Assembly (NCBI RefSeq): GCF_963576545.1
Contig: NC_083646.1
Location: 24,692,527 to 24,756,526 of the forward strand
Direction: 5' to 3'
Length of the DNA stretch: 64,000 nt
DNA from: Limanda limanda
Lineage: Eukaryota; Chordata; Actinopteri; Pleuronectiformes; Pleuronectidae
Shown here: in pieces, positions 13,566 through 27,174 of the stretch
Position numbering within the stretch: the first letter of the stretch is position 1
How the letters are laid out: each line of letters opens with the position of its first letter
The notes under the pieces: model-generated
The model's database searches: none
What the model saw: only the letters and a program-made list of their open reading frames with translations
Told to the model about the DNA's origin: nothing
Program-made: the position numbers and the translations under genes

Positions 13566-14013
13566 GGGGAGATCTGTAGAAGATGAAAGGCAACCCTCCT
13601 GCTCTCCCTTCAGCCTCTCTGTCACGTTATGTTCCCAAACACTCCAAACAGAGACAGAGAAACATCTGACAGCAGTGCCAGATACAAAAAAAATATGGCA
13701 ATGTACAATTGTCCTCTGCCAGCCGGAAAATAGAGGAGATTACACAAATACAGAAGGAAATGGGAAAATGATTAGTAATCGCTGGGATGCACAAGTTAGA
13801 ATTTGTACAAGGCAATCTGCAACGTCTGCCACCAGGTTTTCTCCATCAGTCATTGAGGAATGTGTTTGTCACACTGATCAAAGTCGGGTAGTCTTACAAG
13901 GGCAAATAGAATAGATAATAATAATTATTATACTTATAAAAATAAGTAAGGATAATCTTCTGGTAAAAGATTAAAGCTAATGTTGTTTCCTTTATGTGAT
14001 TATATATGGTATA

Positions 14014-14732
14014 GCTGTGACGGTATGGATTAGTATTCACTGCAGTGATAATAGACATATTACCACGGTTTGCCTACTACCCCTAGAAGAATAATCCTGT
14101 AAATAAATTAAAGATATTCAGATCATATGCGTTCCATAAATTTAATTATGTGTATTCCTCCGTATATGCGAGGTGGCTGCGGCCTCTGTCAAATTCCAAG
14201 CCGCCTCGCGACAAAATTCTAGTACAGTGGAAACCGCCTATTGCGCTGCTTACATTTCTCTCTCACTCTCTCTCTCACTGACACAGGCTCAGCTGACGTC
14301 TCTGAGCCACTACAGTTTAAACATTGATTTGTTTGAAATGACACCACAATATCAACACTGATCACCACACGATGATCGATACTGTTCTTCAACGAGTTAA
14401 ATCTTTCTTCATAGCAGTGCGCACTCCGCCCTCTCTTCCTCTCTCACACACGATGCACGCATTAAACTAAGTGAATGTATGGAGAGCCTAAGGAGATGGC
14501 CGGGCATGCTCGGTTTGGTTTGATGTGGTTGGCAGTGAGCGGCGTGATTGATAGAGACACATAGAGGAGCAGTAAATTACTGACAGAGTCGGTAAATACC
14601 GTAAGGAAAAAATACTTTTTTACCCTCCAAATGCCAAGATGACGGTTATGAGCTCAATCCCGCAGTAGGCATCACATGACTGTGGTATTGCGGTAATGCG
14701 GTAAATCGGTAATGCAGCTACCGTCACAACCC
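14014..14732. mobile_element. nonautonomous hAT-like element
   Basis: The left end GCTGTGACGGTA and the right end TACCGTCACAAC are inverted copies of G(C/T)TGTGACGGTA. The subterminal right side is rich in CGGTAATGCGGTAA words. No transposase ORF is present. The flanking octamers do not match convincingly, so the exact insertion point is uncertain. Confidence 0.5.
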
Positions 14733-14956
14733 AAATACATGTTATCGAAAGGACTTGTGATCATTTTATGTATCTCTTAGATTTATCTCTTAGATAAGTC
14801 AACTACTGGAAGGTAGTGCAGCTGTAAGATCTGTCATTTTGGACAACGCTGTCACCATTCAATGACTAACAGTAGTCAAAGCTCCTCTGTACAGTTTTGG
14901 AGAGTTTGTGTCCACTGCAGCCTCAGATGTGTGTTATTGGCTGACACTCATATAGC

Positions 14957-15520
14957 CTGACGTGGTCTCCTGCTGTTGCAGCTCATCCACCTCAAGGCTG
15001 GACGAGTTGTGCTTTCTGAGATGTTGTTCTGCCCACCACTGTTGTAAAGAGTTATGTCAGGAATGATAGATATGTAAGAATATCAGCGGGATTACTTACT
15101 CTTCCCCATCATTTTGGATAAGGTGAAGTAGCCTGGTGGAGAATAAACCTTGACAAGCCCACAAAACACTGTGTTATCTACAGAGACAGTAGGTATCGAT
15201 TGTCTCTCCCAAAGCCAAGCTGAGTGTCCTGAGATCAAGTCTGACCGGTACACAGCATCAGTTATCATGAGAAAGACCTTGAGAAAGTGTTACTTCCATT
15301 GTATTGGATTTGGCTTCAACAATGTTTACCCCTGAGACTCCAAAAGTGTTTTGTGGAATCAAACACTTCACCCACCCCTCCATTGGTATGGAGTAGATAA
15401 TGAGTGGATCCATTTAAGTTAATCAAACGTTAAATGTGCATGAACCTCTGCTGACCTCTGTCATCAACAAAACATTCATGTCCACAGAGCTGCTGCTCTC
15501 TGGATGTTTTTCCTTTTTCT
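14957..15520 (-). pseudogene. Tc1-like transposase relic, split by an insertion
   Basis: Two blocks, 14957-15054 and 15448-15520, align by eye with successive parts of the better preserved Tc1 copy at 36183-36916. The first contains TCTCCTGCTGTTGCAGCTC; the second contains CCACAGAGCTGCTGCTCTCT. Both lie in the region coding the DNA-binding half of the transposase on the - strand. About 390 bp of foreign sequence separates them, including a fragment of the TTAA family, and roughly 60 bp of transposase sequence is missing at the junction. It is non-functional. Confidence 0.55.
15310..15420. repeat. fragment of the TTAA repeat family
   Basis: The segment CTCCAAAAGTGTTTTGTGGA followed by CAAACACTTCACCCACCCCTCC closely matches the 3' half of the complete element at 27175-27602 and the fragment at 54938-55020. 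It sits inside the split Tc1 relic. Confidence 0.65.
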
Positions 15521-15530
15521 GATTTAAATC

Positions 15531-18500
15531 GGTCGAGCCTGTGGAGACAGCTTCAGAAATCTCAAACCAGCCTGTCTTTTAATAGCATATCTTTACTCAG
15601 CTACAGTGATGTCCACAACCTTGATGATACAGCCAGCCAAGATTTATGACTTGTGACTTTTGGAGGCCGGTACGCTATCACCAGACATAATGTTTTTCTG
15701 GGTTTAAAATTGTAGAGAAATATGTTGGTATGGAAAAACCCAAACAGGGGGAAAAAACAGAGTGGGTTGAAGCAAAGCTGCTTGTGGTTCAACCAATACA
15801 GTTTGAGAAAGCACAAACGAGGAAGGACAAAAATAAGCTGCAACCGGCCCCCCAATAAAACACAACAATATCGTCTAGCAGCTGAACATTCAGTTTCGTG
15901 TGAAATGTATATCCAGTAAAGACTGTTGGCTGGACGTGGGGCCTTGCAAGCAGTTTCACTCTTGAGCGTTACACAATCCAATCTGAGATCCTGCGAGGAC
16001 TTGCAAGAAAAGACGGTTGCATAATAGAGTGTGAGTGGGAGAGAGAGAGAGAGAGAAGAGAGAGAGGAGCAGAGAGGAAGACGTAGTGCGAGTGTGACAG
16101 AAGGCTGCAATTACAACTAGGCATAAAAAAAAGTTTGCCTGGTCTTTATTGTGTGCTCACGCATCGTCCTGTAATTTAGAGATATGAAGCTGTGGGGAAA
16201 CAGACAGCGAGAGGAAAAGTCACATCCAATCGCTTCTTTCACAATTCATCCCATATAGGTTGCTGTTGATAACCATGTGTGGCTCAGTGCGTCCTCTGAA
16301 AAATGTCTCTTTGTCTTTTAAATAGATCAAAATGGAAGATGCTCTTATTAGAGGGAGGCTACATGCAGGCCAGCACCTGGAAGAAGCCATTAGCAGCTCC
16401 AGGCAGAGTCTGCAGGCAGTATGTATGAGCAATTATGTCTGTCTGAGCTGTCCATTACCTGAGGCCATTTCAAATCCACGTCCTCATAAACCATTAATGT
16501 TTTTACACGGCTTCGGCGCAGACGAGACATGGGGCTCATTTGCTTGAAAAAAGGGGGGGAAATGCTGGATACTGACATTTAAAACACACTTCCTACCACA
16601 TGCTGTCTGTTTGCAGCACACACTGGATTACTTTAACCCCATTTTCTTCTTCTCAGGGATTTCAGGGATCAGTGTTCACACCTGAAGAGTTTAATAGAGA
16701 TCATCAAAAGTAGATTATCTCCCTGAGGATAACCTGTGCTTTTACATTTTGTAGAAAATGTGTGTGATAGCTACAGGGCAACAGAAAACCTTTCCTTACC
16801 CGTCCTGCAAATTTCAGTTCAGGTAACATTTTATCAGCTGATAAAGACAATCCTCCATGTTTAATTCTGTGAGGATAGAGGTGGTACAGCTACTTATTTC
16901 ACTGGCTGTAGGCCTGTGAAGATAAGAGGGATATTAACTTGCTGCAACATAAATCTTCCTGTCAGGACCTGGTGAGTTTTTTATTTTTTTAACGCTGACA
17001 AAGAGGGAGAATGGATTAATCTACTACAGCTACAGCAGTAAAACTCCTGGGGAGATTAAGGTATAAAAAAATATCATGGCTTTGCTCTATCAGACTTCAG
17101 AAACTTATGTTTCTTGTTTAAATATTTTGGAGGGGAAAAATTACAAGCCACACCACGATTCCTCTGTCTGAGTGAGGACAAACAAAGGGTCAGAGAGGAC
17201 GAAACCAAGTGATGTGAGACTATGACTCACAAAAAAGACGGAAGTGAGGAGCAGAGTCAACAATGTGGTGCGTTTTGTTCCGTGCACCAGGATTGCATAT
17301 CAAAATGTTCTCACCCGGTAGAGTCCATACATGCAATTTTCCCACAGAAGAACATAGGAAATAAAAACATCTTTGGGGAATATGGACCTCATGGTGGTTA
17401 GCTTCTGGTTTTATGGGATTTAATCAGATATTTTACTCAGGCAGAGGTCACTGAAGACTTAACACAGGAGATGAAGCAGAAAAACAGTATGGGCAGTCAG
17501 AGTTGCATTATATTAGCATAGATCCATACATCCCGTCCGCTGATCAATGCACATATCTACAGCAGTAATTGTGGAGTTCAAGAACAGGTCGGTGTGTGAT
17601 GATGTTCAGGAGATTAAACAACCTTTTTCAAGATCCTTTACACAGGGAGAAAACCATCACGCAAGAGGAGGGTGGGTGTAAAGTAGGTCATTCCTTCCTG
17701 GTCTCCTCCTATGTGAGTACTAAAGGCAGGCTGAGATCATGGGAACACATAGGACTGGGATATAGTTTTGCATAATAGCAATATAACAATATAAATCAAT
17801 ACAACGCTTCTGTATTGTTAAAGCTAAGTGAGAGGTATGAAAAATAACAACCTCAAATGCTCTTGCTTAGATTAGTGAAATAATCAGCTGTTAAGTAATG
17901 GTCAGATTTCCTCATATTTTACTCCAGAGCAAAATAATCTGACTTTTTACCTGAGAGAAATAATGATCTTTATGTGATTTACCATGATAATCATCAATAA
18001 TGATTGATTCAAATTTAGTTTTTAGCATGATAACATTTTGTCTATATCGCTCCCCTACATACAACAAGAATGTAAAACGTTACATTTGGTGAGATTTTAA
18101 CCTCCTACCTCTAATCACTACTGGTCATCTGCCAGGAAAATGCAAAAACTGACTTTGTGGTTTTACAAATTTGTCGATGTTGCTGTAACTATTTCTTGGT
18201 GAGCAACGGCCGGCTGCAGTGAGTTCCCAGAATCATCTCTGTGCGGTTGCCGGGCAACCAGATGCTGCACAGAAGTGGGGGGTGGGTGAATAAACTGTTC
18301 CAGCACATGACACCCTCAAAATAACTTAGGTTTGAAAAGCACCAGTTTAAAGGTTTCTCATTCCTACTTGTATTCATGGTAAAGGCTAACTAGCTGCTTC
18401 CTGATTTTCGTCTGAGAGTCAAATAAGCAGATTCTAACAGGTCCTTTAAACTGATGCGCACTAAATTGCAGATGGTAACACTACTGCAGCAGCAACACAG

Positions 18501-19409
18501 TAATAATGGCTGTATCCTTCCCAAGATCACTCTTCATATTTCCTTTTCTCCGTAAATATTATGTTTACGCAGTGGCTACTTGTTACCTCCTTGTTATCTA
18601 AGCTTTAGTGGCAAGATTACACTAAAACTAGTGAAGCCTTGAAACTTGGTGTAAGGATTGAGTACAGGCCAAGGAAGAACTCATGAACGTTTTAAGGGGC
18701 TAATTTATATTTTTTATGAATTACCAAAGGGATAATGTAGAGATCTTCATTGAAAAAGTAGGAAAAAAAAATCTATGAAAAGGTGCAATTAGGTGCAGAT
18801 CTGGACAACAATCCATATTTTCTTAATCAAAGTAAATATTTTGGAGGGGTACTTACTTCAGTAACAAATATCCCCAGCAACTATGTTAGAGAATTTTGCC
18901 TGCGTTTAATGTGAGTCATGGCTACTCCATGAACTGTGATGAGAATGGTTATAATCTGTAAGGAGGACTCCCAGCAGTTTACAGGTGCGTCATGACTCAG
19001 GATGGTCAGCTGTCTGTGGAAATCTCATCGCAAATCTGCAGATCACATTTATGAGAGGGACAGACAATAAAAAAAAACTCTGAACACGGATCTGTTTGTG
19101 TTTGCTGCAGAGATATTATCTCTGGCTCACAGATGTGAGAGCATGGAATTCTGGTGAACAGAGTGGAAACTAGTCAGTTTGGTCCGTGCTAATATCTGTC
19201 CGCAGATCTCAGGCTGATGTTCCGTCAACACAAACCGGGCAGATGAGTCAATGAGCACACCTCCTGCCTCTGTAGAGTCTCTGCTCAAAGGGACCAGTAC
19301 AGGTCATATCTCTACATCTGTAACTGACAGTCCTTGCATAGCTCTATACAAAAGACATTTCATTATGTGCATAATTGGGATGAAACTCATTGGAAAATAG
19401 GACGCTTTT
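15531..19409. other. intergenic, no gene recognised
   Basis: Contains a GA-rich microsatellite at about 16038-16078. ORFs on either strand (for example 15601-16110 on -) are low in complexity or have no domain features. No spliced coding pattern was recognised. Confidence 0.4.
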
Positions 19410-19545
19410 CAATATTACATTTATTTAGGAGTGTTTGGTGCAATTTGGTGCAAATCCAAATAAAAATCTGGAACTAGTAGAATGGGGGATAATGTTGGGC
19501 TTTGCTTGAAGTATGCGCTCTACTGAGTCACCTTCGAGTTGACTG
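19410..19545. repeat. fragment of a teleost interspersed repeat (GGTGCAGATCC family)
   Basis: It contains TGGTGCAAATCCAAATAAAA, then a TCTGGA word, and ends GTATGCGCTCTACTGAGT. These are landmarks of the family also present at 25185-25475, 39003-39175 and 47262-47610. Confidence 0.5.
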
Positions 19546-22099
19546 TAGTATACATTCCAATGTTTGAAGTTCCGATGTTAAGTGCTTCATGCAACACTAG
19601 TATTAAGCTTCAGAAGTTCAAAGCTGCCATGCCAGAAAAAGAAAAATGATTTAGAATCTGGTCATAATGTGAAAAGTTTATTTAGACATTCTTTGTACTA
19701 TAACAAGAGGAAAAACCTTTCCTGTAATAACAACATACCATTTATCTTGTTATAATGTGAAGCAGCTGAATATAGGCATATTACCAGATTATGTGGTGCA
19801 GCATGTGCACACCTTGCTTCAGCTATTGTTCACACATTCAGTAACACATGTCACCACGTTATATGTCCCTGGCTCTCTGCGCTCCCTCAAATGAATCACT
19901 CCGTGTGGACATACAGATAACACCTCTCTCCTCTGAAGTAGGTACACACACACACGCAGGCACATCTCTATTTAGTCTGGTCCTCACGACTTCTCAAACA
20001 CAAACATATGACTGAGAAACACAGGAAGCACTAGAGATGCACTTATCTGCCGTAGATGTATTCTTTAACCACTGCATGCATATTTGAAATAAAAGGCCTA
20101 CATGGTATATAACACTGTGCAGGGTCCTGCTGATAAATAAACCTCTTCATATTGAACCATCTCTCAGGCGACAATAACAGCCGGAAGTAGCCAGAGCACA
20201 TGTGTATCTGTGTGACGTTGCCTCCTTCCTTTGTTTTGCTTCAAGTTTGCTCTTGTGCAAGCGAGACAACGGCTTCTTCTAACCCTGCAGCTGCCCTCAG
20301 TGACTGCACTGTGTAATGCTGTACTGCAAGAGTCAATTACGTAATGAATACGGAGCATGTGGGTCTGTGTGTATGAAGGGGGGGGGGTGCAGAAGAGAGA
20401 GTGAAATGAGAAATAGCAATACAGTTACACACTGCCTCGCAACCGGGGAAGAGTGCTGTTCTATATAACAAGAGATTTGAGGTCAGAGGTCAACGTCTGT
20501 CCACGAGAGAGGGTATCTGCTTGTATTGTGATGAGTGCACACTGCAGGAAGTGAAGGAAAAGGTGTAATATGTGGTGTTCAACATGAAGCCACATCTGAT
20601 AACTGAATGAACAAGCTTTGCAGCAGATGCAAAAAAACAGATATTCTACTTCCTCCGGTACAAAACTGAACCTAAAATATCCTGCAAAGGTGTACTGCCA
20701 TCTTAGACTTTTGACGTCAACCTCTGGCTTTAGAGTGTGCACAGTGTTCGTGGTGTAGAGCCGTGTTAATGAGGTTGACTGGGAGTCAGTCTCAGCTGCC
20801 AATCATGACATTTGTTTTCATGGCATTAAACAACCAATCAAGACAAAAGTTGCAAGGGAAAATTTGCATTTATACAGTTAAAGTGCACTTGGCTGCTATA
20901 TCAGCTTGTTGATTTGATTGAAGAGGTCACTTTCATTTGTGATACATTTTTAAAGGGAACGGCCGTGCTATGGCTTATGCATGGATAGAGTGATCCCTAA
21001 TGGGATTTGCTTGAGTGCTTGAGGACTTTTATAGTCTCCCTACCACTGAAAACTAACCCTCGCAGGAACACTGTAGCTCCATTGTTTTTGTGTTCTAGAG
21101 CTTCTGCCTCCTTCCCAAAGCATCTCAGGGACAAGAAGGGAAGGTTGCGTAGCCCTGCTCTATGTTCATCACAAGTCTGCATAGAAAGTTGTTTGTCTGC
21201 TTTGCCTTTTTGCTGAAGAGGAAAGAATCTTTCCAAGCCGCAACTTTCCAACGTGATAGTGGAGGCTGGAGTATAATGGCAAAGGTGTCCCGTTGCATCA
21301 GGGTGTGACGGCGCTTTCCATCAGGACTTTGGCAACATGATGGGTGTTGTTTATAAGGGTATCTGTGGGTGATATTACTGAGCAACCAGTTGGTCTTCAC
21401 CACGCACATTCTGTTTTATTATTGCTTGTATTTATTTATCATATTTCTATTGCTTTCCTCTCTACTTAAAACATCTCTCCCTCTGAACATCTTAAAACAA
21501 CACAAGCACTTCACTCTGGGGATATACCTGAATACACCTTGTGTTGCATTTTTGTGGTTAGTGTCATCAATTTTAATCCACAGTCAATAAATACCAAGAC
21601 ATAGACATTGCTCTGAAAAGGCATGTCAAACGATGTTCATTCAGTATAAATACTGGTGGGAAAGTCTGGAGATCCAGAGGCATGGCCTTCTTTCTTCTAG
21701 GAGTTTCGTTGACGCATGCACATCTGTTTTGAAAAGGGCTTTTCTTATTATGATTAGTTGGGCTGCAATGATTAGTTATTAAGAAAACTATGAAAAGCCA
21801 CATTAAAACATCTTCTAAAAAAGCCCAACATAACTTAATCTGCCACTGACTGGTAAACAAGCATATGATGGGTAATGTTATTCTTAAATTTTACAATTTT
21901 GAATTGTACTATAAAATAGGCCTGTGTGAAATGTTTGCATTAGTACTAAGCAAACTAATATCCCCCAACAGTATAACACCCATCATTTTCATTAAAAAAA
22001 AGACAAAAACCCATAGTATAGTAGTGAGGCAAAGAACTACACTGTGAGTACAAGCCGCAAAAATGTGTTTTCTCCATTGGTTGGCTGGGCACAGCCTTA
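19546..22099. other. intergenic, no gene recognised
   Basis: Short ORFs only. The segment near 20770-20850 (GTCTCAGCTGCCAATCATGA) resembles part of the repeat at 54110-54460. Nothing else was recognised. Confidence 0.4.
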
Positions 22100-22104
22100 G
22101 AGAA

Positions 22105-22378
22105 GAGTTTGGAGGGAGCTTGGAGTAGAACCAGGGCTACCTCACATTGAAACGGGCAACTGAGGTGGTCTGGGCATCTAATCAGGATGCCTAGTGGGCA
22201 CCTTCTGTTGGAGGTTTACCGGGCTGCCCAGAACTCACTGGAGGGATTACATATCCCATCAGGAAGAGCTGGAAAGCATGGGTCGAAAGCAAGAAATGTC
22301 TGAAATACCCTGTATGGCCAGCTATCTCCGTGACCCACGCTCGGATAAGTGGAAGACAATGGATGGATAGATGGATCT
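22105..22378 (+). mobile_element. 3' end of a non-LTR retrotransposon with (ATGG)n tail
   Basis: The segment carries GGGCATCTAATCAGGATGCC, then GGAGGGATTACAT and GGAAGAGCTGGAAAG, and ends GGATAAGTGGAAGACAATGG followed by ATGGATAGATGGAT. This is the classic tail of a LINE family abundant in teleosts. It is strongly 5' truncated and an AT microsatellite follows at 22379-22410. Confidence 0.65.
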
Positions 22379-22944
22379 TTATATATATATATATATACTT
22401 TATATATACATTTGTCTAAGCTTCAAAACCTCAGTCCCATCTGGACCTTTCCAGGCCCAGTCATTACCCTTGTTCTGGACGAACCCCTGGACTCCCGCAC
22501 AGGTTTTGATCCTGAGTTCATTGGCTGCTCTGCAGGATGGAGATATATATCCCTTGTAATATCTGTAGCACTGAGAGATGTAACTGATATAGAATATAAG
22601 GTTAAGACTTCAATTGAGTTAAGAAGAGGAAGTGAAGAAGAGGAACAACGTACAACATGCCTCGTATGGATATACATCATGTGACGTACCACACTCCTTT
22701 TCTTTAAGGAGCAGAGGATAAAGTCATGACCGCAGGGCCTGGAGCTTGTCTCATACTGTCTCCTGAAACTCATGCGTCTCAATCTACCCTATTTGTATTT
22801 CTATTGTCAATGAGAGGATCAAAACAACAAAACTAATGTCAACCTGGCAATATAATAATAAAGTGACCGTCACCAAAACTATTATCAAAACAACAATTAC
22901 AGCTTAGAAAACACAGTTACCACAACAAGTCGTTCAAGCTAACC

Positions 22945-23009
22945 CTCCATCGGCATAGTGGTGAGGAGATCAAGTGTGCATTTTAATTTCTGGGTGAACT
23001 ATCCCTTTA
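22945..23009 (-). repeat. terminal fragment of the TTAA repeat family
   Basis: CCCTCCATCGGCATAGTGG and GTGAACTATCCCT, followed by TTAA (23006-23009), match in reverse orientation the first about 65 bp of the element at 27175. The intact terminus abutting TTAA supports it as a real element end. Confidence 0.6.
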
Positions 23010-25184
23010 AGACGGAGGGTGCATCTGTGGAACACTTCTGACTGTCACAATCATATGGAATACACGATAAAGCCCTTCTCATCCTTACATCACCGTATCT
23101 TCACCATGACCATCATAACTCCCAGGCAACACTCCCAGCCAGTGTAGTTGGAGCTCAATTCTGTGAATCAGTGAGAGCTGGTGCACTGGAATGAAGCTGG
23201 AGGGGAAGTCGTACGTTTGTCAGCTCAGTGTCCAGCGAGTCGTGTCTGTCTGGCTGAACAGCAGCTCCACCACAGAAAGACGCCTCTGGGTTCCAGCTGC
23301 CTGTCTGAAGCATCAGGACCACCGCCCTCTCAGATCTTTACTCTCTACCACGACATAATGGAGGGAGGGGGTGCGAACATCTGGACAGCTGTTACTGTGC
23401 ACATTTTCTGACAACTGGTGTGTGACTTTTCTATTTAAAGAGGGTATTAGAAAATGGTGGGGGGATAATACTCCAAGCCCCAGGGGTCTAATGCTTTGTC
23501 AAATGATTGCTTTGGTAATTCAAGCACATATTTGTTTTGCCTTCGTTATGCATGGGCACCTCCTGTCACTCCCCGGGGTGTTCTAGTGATAGGACCTCAG
23601 GCTTAAAGTGGAGATGCTGCCACTGCCACCTGGGGTTTGCCTTATTCCGAGCTACAACCTCTCCATTGGATCTGGAGGAAAAGATATATTCAACTCCACC
23701 ATCTGGTGTGATTGCCATGAGGAGCTGACACATTACAGGCTGTGACGCCACAGCAGAGGACAGGATACGCTGTCACCGTAGCACCCTGAGGCGACTGAGT
23801 GACAGCACCACGCCTTCGGCAAAAACTCACAAGATGATTGTGTTATAGGTAATGTGACTCAACCTGTCTGCCAAGAACAGGCGCAGACGGGAAGGGAAGT
23901 GAGAGAAGAGAGGAAGTTTACGAGTCAGTGAGGACGGAAGTTGACTAACCTCAGTGCATCACCTGCAAAGATAAAGCAGATGTGGATGTGGTGCATGTGC
24001 AGTCACTCATACATAAAAGCGAGCAGAAAGAAAAGCTTCATTTGTTATGGAAAATTATGATAGACCACCTAACTTTCCATATAACTGCCTGCAAAACTAC
24101 ACTCTGGGCCGGTTGCTGCTATAAGCCCGTCTTGTGCTTAAAGACAAAGGAATGCCAAGTGAGACACGTGACGGTTGAGAAAACCTCTTGGCATTTTCTC
24201 TCCTAGCTGAGCTGAGGCCAATCCTGTAAGAAGGCAAAGGAATGCAGGTATTCGCCAGGCAAACACATCTCTCTCCTCACACTGTGTGAAGGTTACATTT
24301 CAATAGCTGGCACCTTTCCACGGCATCTACAGGCACTTGAAGCTCTTTCTGTCCCATTAATAATCATCGACCTTCCATCGAATCCATTAGATCATACCAA
24401 GAGAGATTCCTATCACCGCTGCACCAATCTGTCACTAAAGTGAAACATTATTAACACAATCATCTTATTTGACAATGCTGTGACCATGACGGTGTGATAT
24501 TCAAATTTCATGGTTCAACTGACAGTACAAATAAAAAAAGTGAGATTCCTCTGTTTTACAGCCTATCATGATTTGTGTTCTTTATCCTCTGAAGATAGAC
24601 ACAATGATTATTAAACGCGTGTGTAATTTGCATCAAACCAGAGCCAGAGGTTACCTTGATGAGTGTTGTCTGACCAGAGGATCCGCAGGGCTGCAGGCTT
24701 TAATAAATCAGTGCAGATCAGACATAAGCGGCCACTCATGTGTGAGCACGTTATTTATAGACCGTGTATAACAGTGACAGTGCGTTAGGAGATCGCTAAA
24801 GCTTTGGCCTCCAATCTCTTGTTTTATATCGAAGTAACCATGTGTAAATCTTTAGAGCTCCAAGCCTGTCCTGGGATCTTCGACTGTTGTCCTATGCTGC
24901 TGTTCTTTCCACCAACAGCGCAGTGGTGAACAGCTGCTTTCAACACATACGCCTATGAAGCCTATACACTTCCTGTTGCTCTGTTTTTAATGTAAAGTCA
25001 AGTAACAAGTGGAGCTTCCTGCTGATGGGTTCTTGCCTCTACAGAGTGATGTAATACTTAATGTCCTTCAGGCTTTACAATGTATGTTTCTGTCTTCTGG
25101 ATAACAGCAGACCAGTGTGTCCACTGGTCAAGACAAGACGTGAAAATACAGGATAGGAAAACCAGAAGGCAATAGAGACAACAC
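23010..25184. other. intergenic, no gene recognised
   Basis: No coding pattern, RNA gene or complete repeat was recognised. ORFs of 60-76 codons near 23180-23750 overlap on both strands and look random. Confidence 0.4.
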
Positions 25185-25475
25185 TGAAGGAGGTTATGTT
25201 TTCACCCCTGTCTGTTTGCTTGATGGTTTGTTTGTATGCATGAGTACACAAAAACAACTGAACGCATGACTACACAAAACATGATGGAAAGATGTAGTGT
25301 ACATCAGGGAAGAACCCGCTACATTTTGGTGTGGATCAAAAGCAGTGGCGGATCCAGGAATATTTTTTTTCACTTTCTTTAATATTGCGAGACAGAAGAA
25401 ATTATGAAAAAAGACTGTTGGGCCTTGGCAGAGGTGTGTGCTCTACTGAGTGACTTTCTACTGAACACACTTTCT
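25185..25475 (+). repeat. teleost interspersed repeat (GGTGCAGATCC family)
   Basis: It starts AAGGAGGTTATGTTTTCACC, continues through GGTGTGGATCAAAAG and GGCGGATCCAGGAATA, and ends near GTTGGGCCTTGGCAGAGGT and CTCTACTGAGTGA. The same order occurs in the 47262-47610 copy. A poly-T run follows at about 25474-25490. Confidence 0.6.
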
Positions 25476-25919
25476 TTTTTTTTTTTTTTTTAATAAAAGA
25501 GATGCCACATGTCTTTATCATTCAAGCAGTGATGCAAACATTTACAGGAAATGATTAAGTATTCTAAAGTTGATGCAATTGTATTTGTGGTAAATTCCAT
25601 GTAGATGTCACAAGACAACATGTTTGTTGTAGTGGACGCTTCTAAGATTGGTTCCTTTATGTTATGCACATGATCAAATGTGCTTGGAATCATTCATACA
25701 AGAACCTGCTCACAGTCACAGTGGGTCAATGCTAATATGTTCACATCCCCCTCTCATTCCTGTGTGCAAACTCCCTTAAGTATCCTCTTATTTAAATGTG
25801 ACACGCTTTGGAGCACGTTGCCATACCTCGTGTACCACTACATTTAACATCAGAAGAATCTACTAGACCTACTATTGAATTCGGCTTATGTTTGACCCCC
25901 ATGTTAACGCGTATGTTCG

Positions 25920-26790
25920 ATGTAATTGAACGGAACAGCTGGCTTCCCTGCTGGTGCACCAGCCCTCTGCCACCACAACACAGCGGGGTTTCCGGTAGAG
26001 AACGGCTCGCAGCAATCAGAGGGAAACGTGAATGTTACGAGCTCACAGTCTTGTTTGGTTTGCTGTGTGCACGCCGATTTCAAGAGAACCCTCTCACGGT
26101 CGAGATCCGACCTTCGTCCATCAATCACCGCTGTGAATTCTATCACTTCTGGGCAAAGAAGCGTTAAATTGCCGGATGTGTCGGCTGTGATTGGTTCAGC
26201 CGCACAGACAGACAGAGGGTGGCTGTAGTAGTGGGGGTTGCGGGGAGAGGGGGGGGACACAGTGGAAGCACATGACAAACAGAGACACAGGCTGATGCTT
26301 ATTATTAAACAACATATGCTCAGGCTGACTTCAGGTGGACCGGGTGGACACACCACCACCACATGTCCCCCTGCAGGTCCGTCCCTCACGCACAGTAAAC
26401 AAGTGGACGTGGAGCCTGTGTTTACACCGCGAACCCAAATAAACACAAAGCAGCGGAGTGGGATGCAAACCATGTGTTGGTCTGAACGGGCTCTGCCTGC
26501 CTCTGCCCTCGGTGTGTGCACGTACCCTTCTCCGGTTGTGTCATCTACAGCTGAGAGCCTCGGACTGGATGTGGCCAACTGTCAGTCTCCTTTCCCCCAG
26601 CACGGATCCACGGTGCTCGGCTACAATAAACACCTTCTCCCCCCCCGTCCTGATCCACCGCTGCCCCGATCACTCCTTCACAATAAAGAGCAAAAAAAAT
26701 TCAGAAATAAAGTAAAAAAAAGAAAAGAAAAACACAAACGTATCTCGGCGCTTCCTGATTGAGGTACAGTGGCGGTGATGATGTTTGTAA
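25920..26790. other. GC-rich unexplained segment
   Basis: This about 870-bp block is clearly richer in G+C and CpG than its surroundings. It carries open frames on both strands (25904-26578 on -, 26238-26762 on +) that overlap and have no domain-like composition. It contains GTGTCGGCTGTGATTGG and several G runs. It may be a promoter or CpG-island-like region, or the interior of an old transposon. No gene can be attached to it. Confidence 0.3.
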
Positions 26791-27174
26791 GGGGTGGGGC
26801 GGAATGCAGCTTCAGTCCGCCAAGATATGTGGGCTTACAGGGCACGTTGGTGCACGTCCGTGCATGAGCAGGAGGAGGTTCAGCACAAGCACCAGTCTCC
26901 TCATGTGATTTTGAAATATGACAGAAAAGAGACTCAGTTTGCTGTGAGTACTCTAAAGGTTAGCGTCACCTCCAGCAGCGCTTCTCTTTGCTCTGCACAG
27001 CGTCTGTGTGCCTTGCTCAAGGGCACAAACTGACAAGGGGAGAAAACTCGTCTGACAGTGTGTGTGGGGCAGGTGTTCCAGGTTGGTTGGACCTGGAAGT
27101 ATTCTAAATATCCCACATTGTTTACTTTGTAAACTTTTTTTAAATTATTGTTATCACTGTAGATTCATATTTAA

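Noticed and set aside
13498..13914. 138-codon + strand ORF
   Set aside because: It begins inside a deleted copy of a teleost interspersed repeat and has no recognisable domain afterwards.
15601..16110. 169-codon - strand ORF
   Set aside because: Its N-terminal Ser/Leu-rich part is the translation of a GA/CT microsatellite, and the rest has no recognisable features.
25904..26762. Overlapping 224-codon (-) and 174-codon (+) ORFs
   Set aside because: Both lie in a GC-rich block where stop codons are rare on both strands. Composition is not protein-like and no motif is recognised in either.
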